Shown here piece by piece: positions 24,704 through 31,607 of a stretch of DNA of 32,046 nt. Each line of letters begins with the position of its first letter. Position 1 is the stretch's first letter. The stretch covers positions 1 through 32,046 of IMG/VR virus record IMGVR_UViG_3300028800_000237; one strand, written 5' to 3'. The notes under the pieces were generated by a model. It was not told the origin of the DNA. It saw only the letters and a program-made list of their open reading frames with translations, and made no database searches. Source of the stretch: a virus. Position numbers and translations under genes: made by a program.

Positions 24704-26041
24704 CGCATGCGGCCAGACCACAACGCACTCGAGGCCAGCGGCCAACAGCCTCCGCCGGTGAGCTACATCAAGCCGCGGCCAGGCTTCCACGAGATCACCG
24801 GGGATCATGTCGCCGAGTGGCGCGGAGCGCACGCGGAGATCTTCGACGGCTCGAACGGCGACGTCGACGCGTTCGCGTCTGACAGCGAGTCCAACTTCGA
24901 AGGCGTCTTTGCCTGCGATCGCGAGAGCGTCAGTGCTGATGTACGCGCCGAGGTCTCCTCGCGCCACCTCCAGCTCTGCACCGGCAGCCGTCAGAGCGCT
25001 GCTCGTTCGTGCTGCCTCGACGGCGATGTTCTCGCCCTGGAGAGCAGCCAGGAACGCTTCCTCGACGAGCGGATCGACGACTCGCGCGAGGACTGTGACA
25101 GGGCGCGGGCATTTGCCGGCGGCGTGGATGCGGCGACAGCTGTACATCACGAGCCGGTCGCGCTTGCGGTCGCGCATGGAGTCGACCTTCATCAGGTAGC
25201 GGCAGCCGGAGCATCGAATCAGCCCCGAGAGAAGCGCCGGAGGCCCGACGCGAGCGCTGGGAAGGCCGCGAGCCATCTGCGCGGCGCGCCACTCGCGCTC
25301 GCTGACGATCGCTTCATGCGCTTCTGCTGCGATGAACTCGCCCGAGCGTGCTTCGCCGAGGTAGACGCGGTTGCGGATCAGCGCGTTGACGGATCCAGGG
25401 CTCCACTGAAGGTTGCCGTACGGCGTCACAACCGCTGCGTCTGTGAGGAACTCCCCGAGCGCACGCCAGCCGACGCCGGCCGCGCGTTTACGGAAGAGCT
25501 CGGCGATCACCGGCGCGTCTTCGCTGGGCTCAAGCCGGCCGTCCTTGAGGCGTCTGTAGCCGGTCGGCGTCTTCGACGCGATGTGCACGCCTCGGTCGAC
25601 CGCCCGTTCGCGTGCGTCGCTCCAGTCGGCACGTCGGCGGTCGAGTTCCCATTCGGCGATCGCGCCGAGCATGTGCGCGATGAGCTTGCCGTTCGGCGTC
25701 GCCATGTCGAGACCGACGTCCACCGCAACGATGTTCCAACCGCCGGCGAGCGCTCGCTCGAGCAGCCTGCCGAGGTCAGACAGCGATCGAGTGATCCTGT
25801 CGAGCTTCGCCGCGATGATCCCATCGGCTTCCCCACGATCGACGGCCGCGAGTGCTGCTTGGAGGCCAGGGCGGTTCAGGGTCGAGCCGGGCTTGTCGAG
25901 GTCTTCCTGCCATCCGACGATCGTGTGGCCGCGCGCCCGCGCGTACGCCTCGACTTGGTCGCGCTGCACCTGGGGGCTGATGAAGCTGTCGCCGGCGCGA
26001 CCACCGACGCGGCTCACCCTGACGCAGCCGATCAGCCTCAC
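24557..26041 (-). CDS. int: Large serine integrase (site-specific recombinase)
   Basis: 494 aa from GTG 26041, which overlaps the stop of an upstream leftward micro-ORF. Catalytic S10 lies in GCVRVSRVGG with R8; LDRITRSLSDLGRLL is the typical second motif of the catalytic domain, followed by a recombinase domain (TPTGYRRLKDGRLEPSED.. PVIAELFRKRA). CSGC (about 285) and CRR..GKCPRP (about 312-322) form the zinc ribbon. Such integrases join attP to attB without host IHF. The C-terminal 25 residues after GLIWRGDAPDDL are an unusual extension that covers the opposite-strand small gene. Placed antisense among early genes. Confidence 0.95.
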   Translation of the reverse strand: MRLIGCVRVSRVGGRAGDSFISPQVQRDQVEAYARARGHTIVGWQEDLDKPGSTLNRPGLQAALAAVDRGEADGIIAAKLDRITRSLSDLGRLLERALAGGWNIVAVDVGLDMATPNGKLIAHMLGAIAEWELDRRRADWSDARERAVDRGVHIASKTPTGYRRLKDGRLEPSEDAPVIAELFRKRAAGVGWRALGEFLTDAAVVTPYGNLQWSPGSVNALIRNRVYLGEARSGEFIAAEAHEAIVSEREWRAAQMARGLPSARVGPPALLSGLIRCSGCRYLMKVDSMRDRKRDRLVMYSCRRIHAAGKCPRPVTVLARVVDPLVEEAFLAALQGENIAVEAARTSSALTAAGAELEVARGDLGAYISTDALAIAGKDAFEVGLAVRRERVDVAVRAVEDLRVRSAPLGDMIPGDLVEAWPRLDVAHRRRLLAAGLECVVVWPHASGSLPGERMGLIWRGDAPDDLPRRGRRVPLAPWPDRPGDFRVQEPEDL

Positions 26042-26118
26042 AGCTTGCTATCGGCGCAGTCGGTGACGATGTCGAATCCCTCGTTCGGGACTACTTCGCG
26101 TACTCGCCTGATCGACAT
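26038..26118 (-). CDS. Leftward micro-ORF coupled to the integrase
   Basis: 26 codons from ATG 26118 (frame open to 26223); its TGA overlaps the integrase GTG (GTGA). The predicted peptide SIRRVREVVPNEGFDIVTDC is not recognised. It could be a leader peptide that couples integrase translation, or merely an open frame in the attP/regulatory region. Weak evidence. Confidence 0.3.
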   Translation of the reverse strand: MSIRRVREVVPNEGFDIVTDCADSKL

Positions 26119-26192
26119 ACGCCGAGCAGCATCTCGCTTTAGGCGAGTCCACGTCGATCTAACGACGTTCGAACGCCACGGGCAGTCGACCC
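26102..26192. other. Inverted-repeat-rich stretch upstream of integrase, candidate attP
   Basis: Contains ACTCGCCT (26102-26109) and its inverse AGGCGAGT (26141-26148), a short hairpin CTCGC/GCGAG (26133-26147), the palindrome CGTTCGAACG (26166-26175) and CACGGG/CCCGTG (26177-26195 with a 7-nt loop). Serine-integrase attP sites are usually next to int and have partial dyad symmetry. The downstream side of int is filled by a gene, leaving this as the likely place. Which repeat is the core cannot be decided from one sequence. Confidence 0.35.
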
Positions 26193-26579
26193 GTGAGGCC
26201 GTGCAATCGACCAGGAGGCTCACGCATCCGGTTCGCAGTCCTCACCGCGGCGCTCGCGCTGCTCATCGTCGCGCCCGCGCGCGCTGGTACCAACTCGGTA
26301 CCGCAGCCGGCGCTCATCGCTCAGATCAGCCGGCAGGTCTTCGGACAGCGCTGGCGTGCCGCCGCGTGCATCGCCCACTACGAATCAACCGACGGCGCCC
26401 ATCTTGTGAACGGCTCGAACCTCGGGCCGTGGCAGAGCTCGGCGTACTGGCATCCGTGGATCGACAGGCGGAGGATCCTCGTTGACTGGGTCTACGCAGC
26501 ACGAGTCGCGTACCGCGTCTCAGATGGTGGCCGCGACTGGTCGGCGTGGCCCAACACGCACCGGCTCTGCGGCGTGTGA
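26193..26579 (+). CDS. Secreted lysozyme-like (transglycosylase-fold) protein
   Basis: 128 aa from GTG 26193. The hydrophobic RFAVLTAALALLIVAPARAG is a clear Sec signal peptide, cut after ARA. The mature part has CIAHYESTDGAHLVNGSNLGPWQ, where E of HYES is the probable catalytic acid, then AYWHPW and GRDWSAWPNTHRL, as in actinobacterial lysozyme/SLT-fold proteins with the cysteines C (ACIAH) and C (RLCGV) perhaps bridging. A perfect AGGAGG (26213-26218) sits inside this frame, 7 nt before an ATC codon at 26226 that begins precisely at the signal peptide, so translation may start there. Sits among early genes, away from the lysis region. Confidence 0.72.
   Translation: MRPCNRPGGSRIRFAVLTAALALLIVAPARAGTNSVPQPALIAQISRQVFGQRWRAAACIAHYESTDGAHLVNGSNLGPWQSSAYWHPWIDRRRILVDWVYAARVAYRVSDGGRDWSAWPNTHRLCGV
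26213..26218 (+). promoter_or_regulatory. Strong Shine-Dalgarno AGGAGG with no canonical start in range
   Basis: AGGAGG is followed at 7-nt spacing by ATC (26226), in frame with the lysozyme-like protein and exactly at its signal-peptide start. No ATG, GTG or TTG lies within 12 nt. It suggests a rare ATC start, or a start lost by mutation. Confidence 0.5.
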
Positions 26580-26667
26580 ACCGCTTCTCTGGCGCTGCCC
26601 GTGCGCGCAGTTCAATCCCGTGACGGTCGACGCATGCGTGTCGTGCCGTTCTGCGAGGCCGAGCTGA
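26524..26667 (+). CDS. Putative small zinc-ribbon protein
   Basis: 47 aa from ATG 26524, overlapping the lysozyme-like gene by 56 nt. The C-terminus has W-x-C-x-C-x(11)-C-x2-C (LLWRCPCAQFNP.. DACVSCRSARP), a compact zinc-ribbon spacing resembling RanBP2-type fingers. Its stop overlaps the start region of the next gene, fitting the coupled series. Start uncertain; without it 26580-26668 would be a gap. Confidence 0.4.
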   Translation: MVAATGRRGPTRTGSAACEPLLWRCPCAQFNPVTVDACVSCRSARPS

Positions 26668-26668
26668 T

Positions 26669-27475
26669 GTGCGCGATCTGTCGGACTTCCTCGTCGACGT
26701 CGCTGCGCGTCGCATCCGGATCGAGGTCGTCGGTCCGCTCGCGCCGGCGAATCAGCGGCTCATGGACTATTTGGGCGTCGAGGTTGTCGTGAGCGCCGTC
26801 GTCGCCGAGATGACGCGCTGTGTTCATGCGCCCCGGTGTGGCTGGACGTTCGTCGGTCCGTCGGAGCGCGCTGGCGTTCTTCTGACAGCGCACTTGAATC
26901 TGATGCACGGCGGCCACGGGAACGGCCATGTCGAGACACCAGAAGCTAAACGGGAGGTTGAGACTGTGGCGACAGCGCCGAAGTGGACGAACGACAGCTG
27001 CATCCACGCCATCAAGGTTTGGGCTGCCGAGCATGGCCGACCGCCGACGAACCGCGACTTCACCAAGGCCGCTCCCGGTCGGCCCACGACGGATCAGGTG
27101 AAGCGTGCGTGTGGTTCGTGGGCGGCTGCAATCGCTGCGGCCGGCTTTCCCGCTCCGACGCGTGGCGGCGCTCATGGACGTTCGAGATCGTCGGTGCGGG
27201 AACCGAAGGCGAGTGAGGCGGCCGTCCTTTCCGGACCGCCTCCAGCATCGCTCACGCCTGCCGAAGCCAACGGCGGCGTTGCTGTTGACGGCCCGTCTCC
27301 CAGCCCGTCCTCAGTCCGCGAGGCTGGGTCCCGCACCGACGAATGGCTCTCCACCCTCGGCACCAGCCGCGAACGCCTCCAGGACGAGATCGCACGCCTC
27401 GACGAGCTCTCCGTCGTAAGCGGCCTTCAGCGTGACGCGCTCCAGTCGTTCCTCGACGAACTCGAGGGCGTGTGA
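26669..27475 (+). CDS. Zinc-finger plus homing-endonuclease-associated-repeat (HEAR) protein
   Basis: 268 aa, GTG 26669. Residues 51-80 have C-x5-C-x17-H-x4-H (C51, C57, H75, H80), a candidate zinc finger. Residues 105-160 (KWTNDSCIHAIKVWAAEHGRPPTNRDF... CGSWAAAIAAAGF) match the HEAR domain, a helix-turn-helix-like DNA-binding unit that often accompanies homing nucleases. Residues 165-215 are a Ser/Pro linker; 228-268 form a leucine-rich helix suited to dimerisation. There is no nuclease core, so it may be a DNA-binding regulator or the remnant of one. Confidence 0.72.
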   Translation: MRDLSDFLVDVAARRIRIEVVGPLAPANQRLMDYLGVEVVVSAVVAEMTRCVHAPRCGWTFVGPSERAGVLLTAHLNLMHGGHGNGHVETPEAKREVETVATAPKWTNDSCIHAIKVWAAEHGRPPTNRDFTKAAPGRPTTDQVKRACGSWAAAIAAAGFPAPTRGGAHGRSRSSVREPKASEAAVLSGPPPASLTPAEANGGVAVDGPSPSPSSVREAGSRTDEWLSTLGTSRERLQDEIARLDELSVVSGLQRDALQSFLDELEGV

Positions 27476-27780
27476 GCCAGATCGACATCTTCGGCGAAGC
27501 GAAACCGCTCGTCCGCGTCGGCCGAAGCCAAGAAGCCGTCCTCAAGCTCCTCGCCGACACTCCTGACGGATGCAGCGCCGACGAGATCGGAGCAGCGATC
27601 CACGCCGCTCGAGGCAAGCACGCGATCGACGAGATTTGCCGTTGGTGCGGACCGGACTCGCGCGATGTTGTTCGCGCGCTTGAGAAAAAGCAGCTGATCC
27701 GGCGCACGAGTAACGGCCAATTCGTGCTGCGAATCGAGCAGAAATCTGACAGCAAATTCGGCGGAGACATCCCGTACTGA
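27472..27780 (+). CDS. Small winged-helix-like protein
   Basis: 102 aa, GTG start overlapping the HEAR gene stop. Segments VLKLLADTPDGCSADEIGAAI and DVVRALEKKQLIRRTSNGQFVLR fit the helix-turn-helix and wing of a winged helix, separated by an insertion with C-x2-C-like HAIDEICRWCG. Likely a DNA-binding protein. The ATG of the HNH gene overlaps its stop (TGATG). Confidence 0.6.
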   Translation: MSQIDIFGEAKPLVRVGRSQEAVLKLLADTPDGCSADEIGAAIHAARGKHAIDEICRWCGPDSRDVVRALEKKQLIRRTSNGQFVLRIEQKSDSKFGGDIPY

Positions 27781-28259
27781 TGGGCCAGCGCATCGACGAT
27801 CAACTTGCGAAGCGGCTCTACCTCGAGGAGGGAATGCCGACAACCGCGATCGCGGCCCGTTTCGGCTGCACGGATGTCACCGTCGGCAATGCCCTCGATC
27901 GCCTCGGCGTCGCGCGACATCCCCGAACGTTTTGGCCTAAGACGAGCGGACGGCCACGCTCGGACCATGTTGCTCGTTTTGCTTCGAAGTACGAGCGCCG
28001 CGAGGATCGCGAGTGCTGGCCTTGGCTCGGTCGTAAGGACAGGGACGGCTACGGCCTCTTCTGGCTCGACGGTAAGCAGCGTCGCGCGCACCGCGTCGCA
28101 TACGAGGCCGTCAACGGCCAAATCGTCGGAGATCTGACTGTCGACCATCGCTGTGCGAACGCTGGCTGCGTCAACCCGGGTCACATGGAGCTCGTCACAC
28201 TCGCCGAGAACACGCGGCGTGCTCAGGCGAGACTTCGTGAGCGGAGAACCGCGTCGTGA
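27780..28259 (+). CDS. HNH endonuclease with N-terminal HTH
   Basis: 159 aa. Residues 5-48 (DDQLAKRLYLEEGMPTTAIAARFGCTDVTVGNALDRLGV) are a resolvase-like HTH. The rest is the HNH module: CWPWLGRKDRDGYGLFWLDGKQRRAHRVAYEAV (79-111) and VDHRCANAGCVNPGHMELV (121-139) with D122-H123, C125/C130, N132 and H135. Typical of HNH homing endonucleases with a DNA-binding domain. Third HNH gene in the window; not obviously a copy of the one at 18637, although the core is similar. Confidence 0.88.
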   Translation: MGQRIDDQLAKRLYLEEGMPTTAIAARFGCTDVTVGNALDRLGVARHPRTFWPKTSGRPRSDHVARFASKYERREDRECWPWLGRKDRDGYGLFWLDGKQRRAHRVAYEAVNGQIVGDLTVDHRCANAGCVNPGHMELVTLAENTRRAQARLRERRTAS

Positions 28260-28393
28260 GGCGTCTCGGTCCCGGCTCGGAGATCACACTCGCTGACGGA
28301 CGACGGATGCTCGTCGAAAGCGTCGTCCAGCTTGACGGGCTCACGATCGTGCACTGGCGCCAAGTCGTCGTCGAGATCAAGGCCGCAGCGTGA
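28256..28393 (+). CDS. Micro-gene, 45 aa
   Basis: GTG start overlaps the HNH stop, and its own stop overlaps the next GTG. The peptide RRLGPGSEITLADGRRMLVE, then SVVQLDGLTIVHWRQVVVEI, reads like a small beta-barrel of five strands. G/C-rich third positions and double coupling support a real gene. Function unknown. Confidence 0.5.
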   Translation: MRRLGPGSEITLADGRRMLVESVVQLDGLTIVHWRQVVVEIKAAA

Positions 28394-28593
28394 AGCCGAC
28401 TGTCCAGCACGTCCTCGCGCAAGCGATCACCGCCGCGGCGGCGCATCCTGAGCCTGGGCCGCTCGAACGCCTACTCGACGGCATGTCCGAGATCCTCTGG
28501 GACGCCGATCGGCGTGAGCGCAACGGCGGCCGAGATCCGCACGAATTCCTGAACCATTCAGGAAACCTTCCGGAAAAGGCCGCTGCAGCGTGA
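28390..28593 (+). CDS. Small hypothetical protein
   Basis: 67 aa, GTG start, 4-nt overlaps on both sides. Helical (VQHVLAQAITAAAAHP, LERLLDGMSEILWDAD), polar, no known domain. Part of the micro-gene series before the VRR-NUC gene. Confidence 0.55.
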   Translation: MKPTVQHVLAQAITAAAAHPEPGPLERLLDGMSEILWDADRRERNGGRDPHEFLNHSGNLPEKAAAA

Positions 28594-28991
28594 GACGCGT
28601 CGCGCCGGCCATCCCGATAGCCGACATGCTCGAAAAGCAGCTCGAGCAGCAAGTCATCGGCACGAAAACCAATCCCGGCCTAGCCCGCATGCTCGGCTGG
28701 AAGGCGTACCACACCCTCCGCTCGCAAGGCTCCGAGCCCGGCTACCCCGACTGGACACTGATCCGCGAGCGCGTGGTCTGGCTCGAGCTCAAGACCGAGA
28801 AGGGCATCGTCTCCGACGCTCAGGTGCGCTGGATCTCCGCGCTCTGCAAGGCGCAAGCCGAGGTCTACATCGTGAGGCCACGGCATCTCGAAGCCATCGC
28901 AGTCGTCCTCCAAGCCCGAACACCGTTCCCTGCCGGCGTCGGGCCACTACTCGAAGAGCTCACACGCGAGCTCGGAAAGAAGGCCGCATGA
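28590..28991 (+). CDS. VRR-NUC family nuclease
   Basis: 133 aa, GTG start. The VRR-NUC core is clear: GYPDW (D54), RVVWLELKTEKG (E66, K68) and SDAQVRWISAL (Q78), followed by AEVYIVRPRHL. This is a PD-(D/E)XK-superfamily stand-alone domain; phage members can act as Holliday-junction or structure-specific nucleases. It likely processes replication or recombination intermediates with the exonuclease/Sak4-like pair. Next gene overlaps as ATGA. Confidence 0.9.
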   Translation: MRRVAPAIPIADMLEKQLEQQVIGTKTNPGLARMLGWKAYHTLRSQGSEPGYPDWTLIRERVVWLELKTEKGIVSDAQVRWISALCKAQAEVYIVRPRHLEAIAVVLQARTPFPAGVGPLLEELTRELGKKAA

Positions 28992-29188
28992 GCGAAATCG
29001 ACGTCTCGCCCCACTCCTTCAGCCCCATCCGAATCTGGGATCTGAGGCCGAACGGGCGATGCCGTCACTGCTTCGCACCGCGATCTGCCCACCCGATGCA
29101 CTGCTGGGTCGCAGCTCGACCATATGGCGACCGCTCGCCAGCAGAGCTCAGCTTCGAAGCCCTCTCAACAGGAAGGAAATCAGCATGA
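28988..29188 (+). CDS. Small zinc-knuckle-like protein
   Basis: 66 aa, ATGA overlap with VRR-NUC and with the next gene. The Cys/His pattern CRHC-x9-H-x2-HC (residues about 25-39) suggests metal binding. The rest has no recognised domain. Possibly a small DNA-binding accessory. Confidence 0.55.
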   Translation: MSEIDVSPHSFSPIRIWDLRPNGRCRHCFAPRSAHPMHCWVAARPYGDRSPAELSFEALSTGRKSA

Positions 29189-29520
29189 GCGCACAACCCG
29201 AAAACCAGGACGACGACCAGGTCGACGGCCAAGACCCCGACAAAGGCAAGCTCTTCGAAGTCCCACGCGTCAAAGTCGCCGTCGACGAAACCGACCCCAC
29301 CGTCATCAAACTCTCATTCTCAGGCTCGATCGAGCTCGACCGCACAGCCGCGGCCGACGTCGAGTTCTTCAACAAGCTGAAGTCCGGCAAGCCCGCCAGC
29401 TTGGCGATCGCAGCGCACGTCGCCGGCGCACGCACCCGGCACCGCCGCGACAGCGAAGGCGACGTCGACGCGGTCGTACAGACCAAGTCCCTCATCGTCA
29501 CCGACGTCGAACTGTCGTGA
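29185..29520 (+). CDS. Hypothetical early protein, beta-rich
   Basis: 111 aa from ATG 29185 after GGAAGGA. N-terminal acidic tail (about 1-22), then [27 protein letters not shown] and ending with [10 protein letters not shown], giving a beta-strand-rich core. No motif is diagnostic; small phage proteins of this type next to repeat-tail proteins have no assigned role. Stop overlaps the next GTG. Confidence 0.6.
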   Translation: MSAQPENQDDDQVDGQDPDKGKLFEVPRVKVAVDETDPTVIKLSFSGSIELDRTAAADVEFFNKLKSGKPASLAIAAHVAGARTRHRRDSEGDVDAVVQTKSLIVTDVELS

Positions 29521-30266
29521 CCAGCTCGAGCACACAGCTCGTCGCCTACCACGGCGACGAAGCCGCCAAACAGAAGGCGCTCGCACTCATCGAAGCGCAT
29601 CAGGCCGCAGATCAGATCATCCAAGGCCGCTACTGGCAGGAAGACGAAGACGGCATCTTCCGCGGCTGCGCCGTCGGCTGCCTGCTCGAGGATCCCGACG
29701 GCGGCCACGAACGATACGAGACGGAGTTCGGAATCCCCGTGCAGCTCGCATGGCTCGAGGACGGCATCTTCGAAGCCCTCGACGCCGATGTCGCCAAGCA
29801 GTGGCCCGTACGATTCATGGGCGCGATCCAGGTCGGATCTGATCTCGCCCCGGTCTGGCCGCGCTTCGCCGTCTGGATGCTCACCGATCCGACGCACGGC
29901 CTCGAGAACGTCACCGACAAGGACGACATCAAGGCTGTCTGCCGGCAGATCGCAGCCGCTTACGAGCGGATCGCCGCCGGCGACACTCTCACGAGCGACG
30001 AAGAGCAAGCCGTTACCGACGCTGCGCGGGATGCGCGGGCTGCGTGGGCTGCGTGGGATGCGCGGGCTGCGTGGGCTGCGTGGGATGCGCGGGCTGCGCG
30101 GGCTGCGTGGGATGCGCGGGCTGCGTGGGATGCGCGGGCTGCGCGGGCTGCGCGGGCTGCGCGGGCTGCGCGGGCTGCGTGGGCTGCGTGGGCTGCGCGG
30201 GATGCGCGGGATGCGCTCGTTACGGCCTCATCGGACAAGCTCATCGAGCTGCTCGAGGCTGCGTAG
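29517..30266 (+). CDS. Phage protein with Ala-Arg/Trp-Ala tandem-repeat tail
   Basis: 249 aa from GTG 29517 (GTGA overlap); the longer frame upstream is a shadow. Residues 10-150 form a globular part with [38 protein letters not shown] and [12 protein letters not shown], a combination found in phage and gut-bacterial proteins of unknown function. Residues 170-232 are 21 tripeptide units A-(R/W)-(A/D), encoded by a 9-bp tandem repeat, which would form a long amphipathic, Arg/Trp-rich helix that could bind DNA or membranes. The short end ([12 protein letters not shown]) is helical. Confidence 0.72.
   Translation: MTSSSTQLVAYHGDEAAKQKALALIEAHQAADQIIQGRYWQEDEDGIFRGCAVGCLLEDPDGGHERYETEFGIPVQLAWLEDGIFEALDADVAKQWPVRFMGAIQVGSDLAPVWPRFAVWMLTDPTHGLENVTDKDDIKAVCRQIAAAYERIAAGDTLTSDEEQAVTDAARDARAAWAAWDARAAWAAWDARAARAAWDARAAWDARAARAARAARAARAAWAAWAARDARDALVTASSDKLIELLEAA
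30024..30212 (+). repeat. Tandem repeat, 21 copies of a 9-bp unit
   Basis: Unit GCG-YGG-GMT: only the first base of codon 2 (CGG/TGG) and the second base of codon 3 (GCT/GAT) vary. It stays open in all three forward frames and in the reverse direction. It encodes A-(R/W)-(A/D) units. The array is almost free of other substitutions, so it is likely to expand or shrink by replication slippage. Confidence 0.95.
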
Positions 30267-30268
30267 CG

Positions 30269-31264
30269 GTGGCGTGGCTCGACGACCGCATCTACGCTCA
30301 CCCGAAGATCCGAAACGTGCCCCGCGCGACCCGGTGGAGCTACGCCGCAGCGCTCGCGTACGCGTCCGGATTCGGCACTGCCGGCGTGCTCACCGAGGGC
30401 CAGCTGAAAGCGATCGAAGCAACAAAACGCGACCGCGAGCTCTTGATCGAAGTCGGCCTCTGGGACGACGCCGGACGTGGAGCAATTCGTATCCACGATT
30501 GGAAAGACCACAACGGCAAACGCGATGCCCGACGTGAAGCAGACCGTCTGCGGAAACGTGCCGAGAGAGCCAAAAACGAAGAAACGTCCGCAGGACACAA
30601 CACGGACAAACTGCGGACAGCCAACGCCGTGTCCGCAGGACAGTCTGTGGACCGTCCTCGCGCGCCCGCGCGCAGGCGCCCGCCCGATGACGGTAGTGAC
30701 AGAGTGACGGAAGAAGGACTAGCTACGGATTCAGCAGCAGGGGTCCAAAGCACTTCAGGCAGTCTCGAAGCTAGATCCGCCGAAACCGAAGATCTCCAGA
30801 CCTCTGCTGCTGCGGTGGAGAGCCCAACGGAACAGGACATCCGCGACGCCTGCAAACGCTTCGGCGCCGACTCCAAGATCGTCGAACCGATCGCACGCCA
30901 GCTCCCAGGAGCCATCTTCGCTGCGGTCGTCACCAAGCACGCCGCCAAGGTCAAACGCGGCTCGGTCGACGACGTGCCGGCGCTCTTCGTCACGCTCCTC
31001 AAAGCCGAGCTGAAGGATCAAGCACGAGCCGCCGCGAAACACGCACAGCCGATGCCGCCGACACGGCTACCCGAAGGCGAACGACCGACCAAGGTCGAAG
31101 GCGAAGACTGGGTGCGCCACATCGTCCCGACGCTGAAGCGACATCCGTTCGAACGCGTAGCCGATCTCGTCGCTGAACGCGCAGCAGCCGAACACTGGAC
31201 GGACGAACAGCTCAACGACCGGCTCGGACTCGCGCTCGAGCTCCACCAGGCGGACGCCGCGTGA
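30269..31264 (+). CDS. Phage replication initiator-like protein
   Basis: 331 aa from GTG 30269. The N-terminal 105 residues (WLDDRIYAHPKIRNVPRATRWSYAAALAYASGFGTAGVLTEGQL... LWDDAGRGAIRIHDWKDHNGKRDA) form the winged-helix start seen in phage replication proteins that recruit the host helicase, similar in plan to DnaD/lambda O-like proteins. Residues 115-190 are a disordered linker, and the C-terminal 100 residues include IRDACKRFGADSKIVEPIA... DWVRHIVPTLKRHPFERVADLVAERA. No polymerase or helicase gene is present in the window, so host DnaB recruitment is likely. Confidence 0.7.
   Translation: MAWLDDRIYAHPKIRNVPRATRWSYAAALAYASGFGTAGVLTEGQLKAIEATKRDRELLIEVGLWDDAGRGAIRIHDWKDHNGKRDARREADRLRKRAERAKNEETSAGHNTDKLRTANAVSAGQSVDRPRAPARRRPPDDGSDRVTEEGLATDSAAGVQSTSGSLEARSAETEDLQTSAAAVESPTEQDIRDACKRFGADSKIVEPIARQLPGAIFAAVVTKHAAKVKRGSVDDVPALFVTLLKAELKDQARAAAKHAQPMPPTRLPEGERPTKVEGEDWVRHIVPTLKRHPFERVADLVAERAAAEHWTDEQLNDRLGLALELHQADAA
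30544..30655. other. Candidate replication origin inside the initiator gene
   Basis: The linker-coding part contains repeated GTCCGCAG motifs: GTCCGCAGGACA at 30586-30597 and 30631-30642 (itself a near-perfect palindrome) and the inverse CTGCGGAC at 30611-30618, with a related GTCTGCGG at 30546. The stretch is locally less GC-rich (CAAAAACGAAGAAAC). Lambda-type origins sit as iterons within the initiator gene's linker. Confidence 0.4.
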
Positions 31265-31470
31265 CGGGCCTGCGCCTCACCGACCACGAATGGGAGACAG
31301 CCCGTCAGGTCTGCACCGACAAGCAGATCCTCGCACTCGACCTCTGGCGACGCGGCGCCGGCTACAGACGCATCGGCCAACTCCTCGACATCGACGAATC
31401 CACCGCCCGCCAGCACATCAAACGTGGCCGAAAACGGCTCGAACTAGAACTCGAACAACAAGCCGCTTGA
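31261..31470 (+). CDS. Sigma-70 region 4-like HTH protein
   Basis: 69 aa, GTG start overlapping the initiator stop. LTDHEWETARQVCTDKQILALDLWRRGAGYRRIGQLLDIDESTARQHIKRGRKRLE is a full sigma region 4 or LuxR-like HTH. Without region 2 it cannot be a sigma factor; it may be a transcription regulator of late genes. Stop overlaps a following ATG (TGATG). Confidence 0.78.
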   Translation: MTGLRLTDHEWETARQVCTDKQILALDLWRRGAGYRRIGQLLDIDESTARQHIKRGRKRLELELEQQAA

Positions 31471-31607
31471 TGCACGCCGAACGATGTGCAACACTCACCA
31501 CCGCGCGGCGCCAGGTACAGATCCACGAAACCCGGCCGCCCACCCCTCACGCCACAGGTGCCACTTCAGCCAGCCAGGCGCACGACCAGTCGCGGTGCTG
31601 GCGATGA
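31470..31607 (+). CDS. Possible micro-gene, 45 aa
   Basis: ATG 31470 overlaps the preceding stop (TGATG). The peptide MHAERCATLTTARRQVQIHE is followed by a Thr/His/Ser-rich part ending in SRCWR. Overlaps the frame of the next entry; only one of the two may be used in this segment. Low confidence. Confidence 0.3.
   Translation: MHAERCATLTTARRQVQIHETRPPTPHATGATSASQAHDQSRCWR

Noticed and set aside
24707-26485. 592-aa rightward open frame
   Set aside because: Entirely antisense to the serine integrase and neighbouring sequence; composition is a mirror of the integrase codon bias and no domain is seen.
30044-30268. Cys/Gly repeat (GCVGCAGC) as a coding N-terminal part of the initiator
   Set aside because: It is the 9-bp repeat of the previous gene read in another frame; the initiator starts well at GTG 30269.
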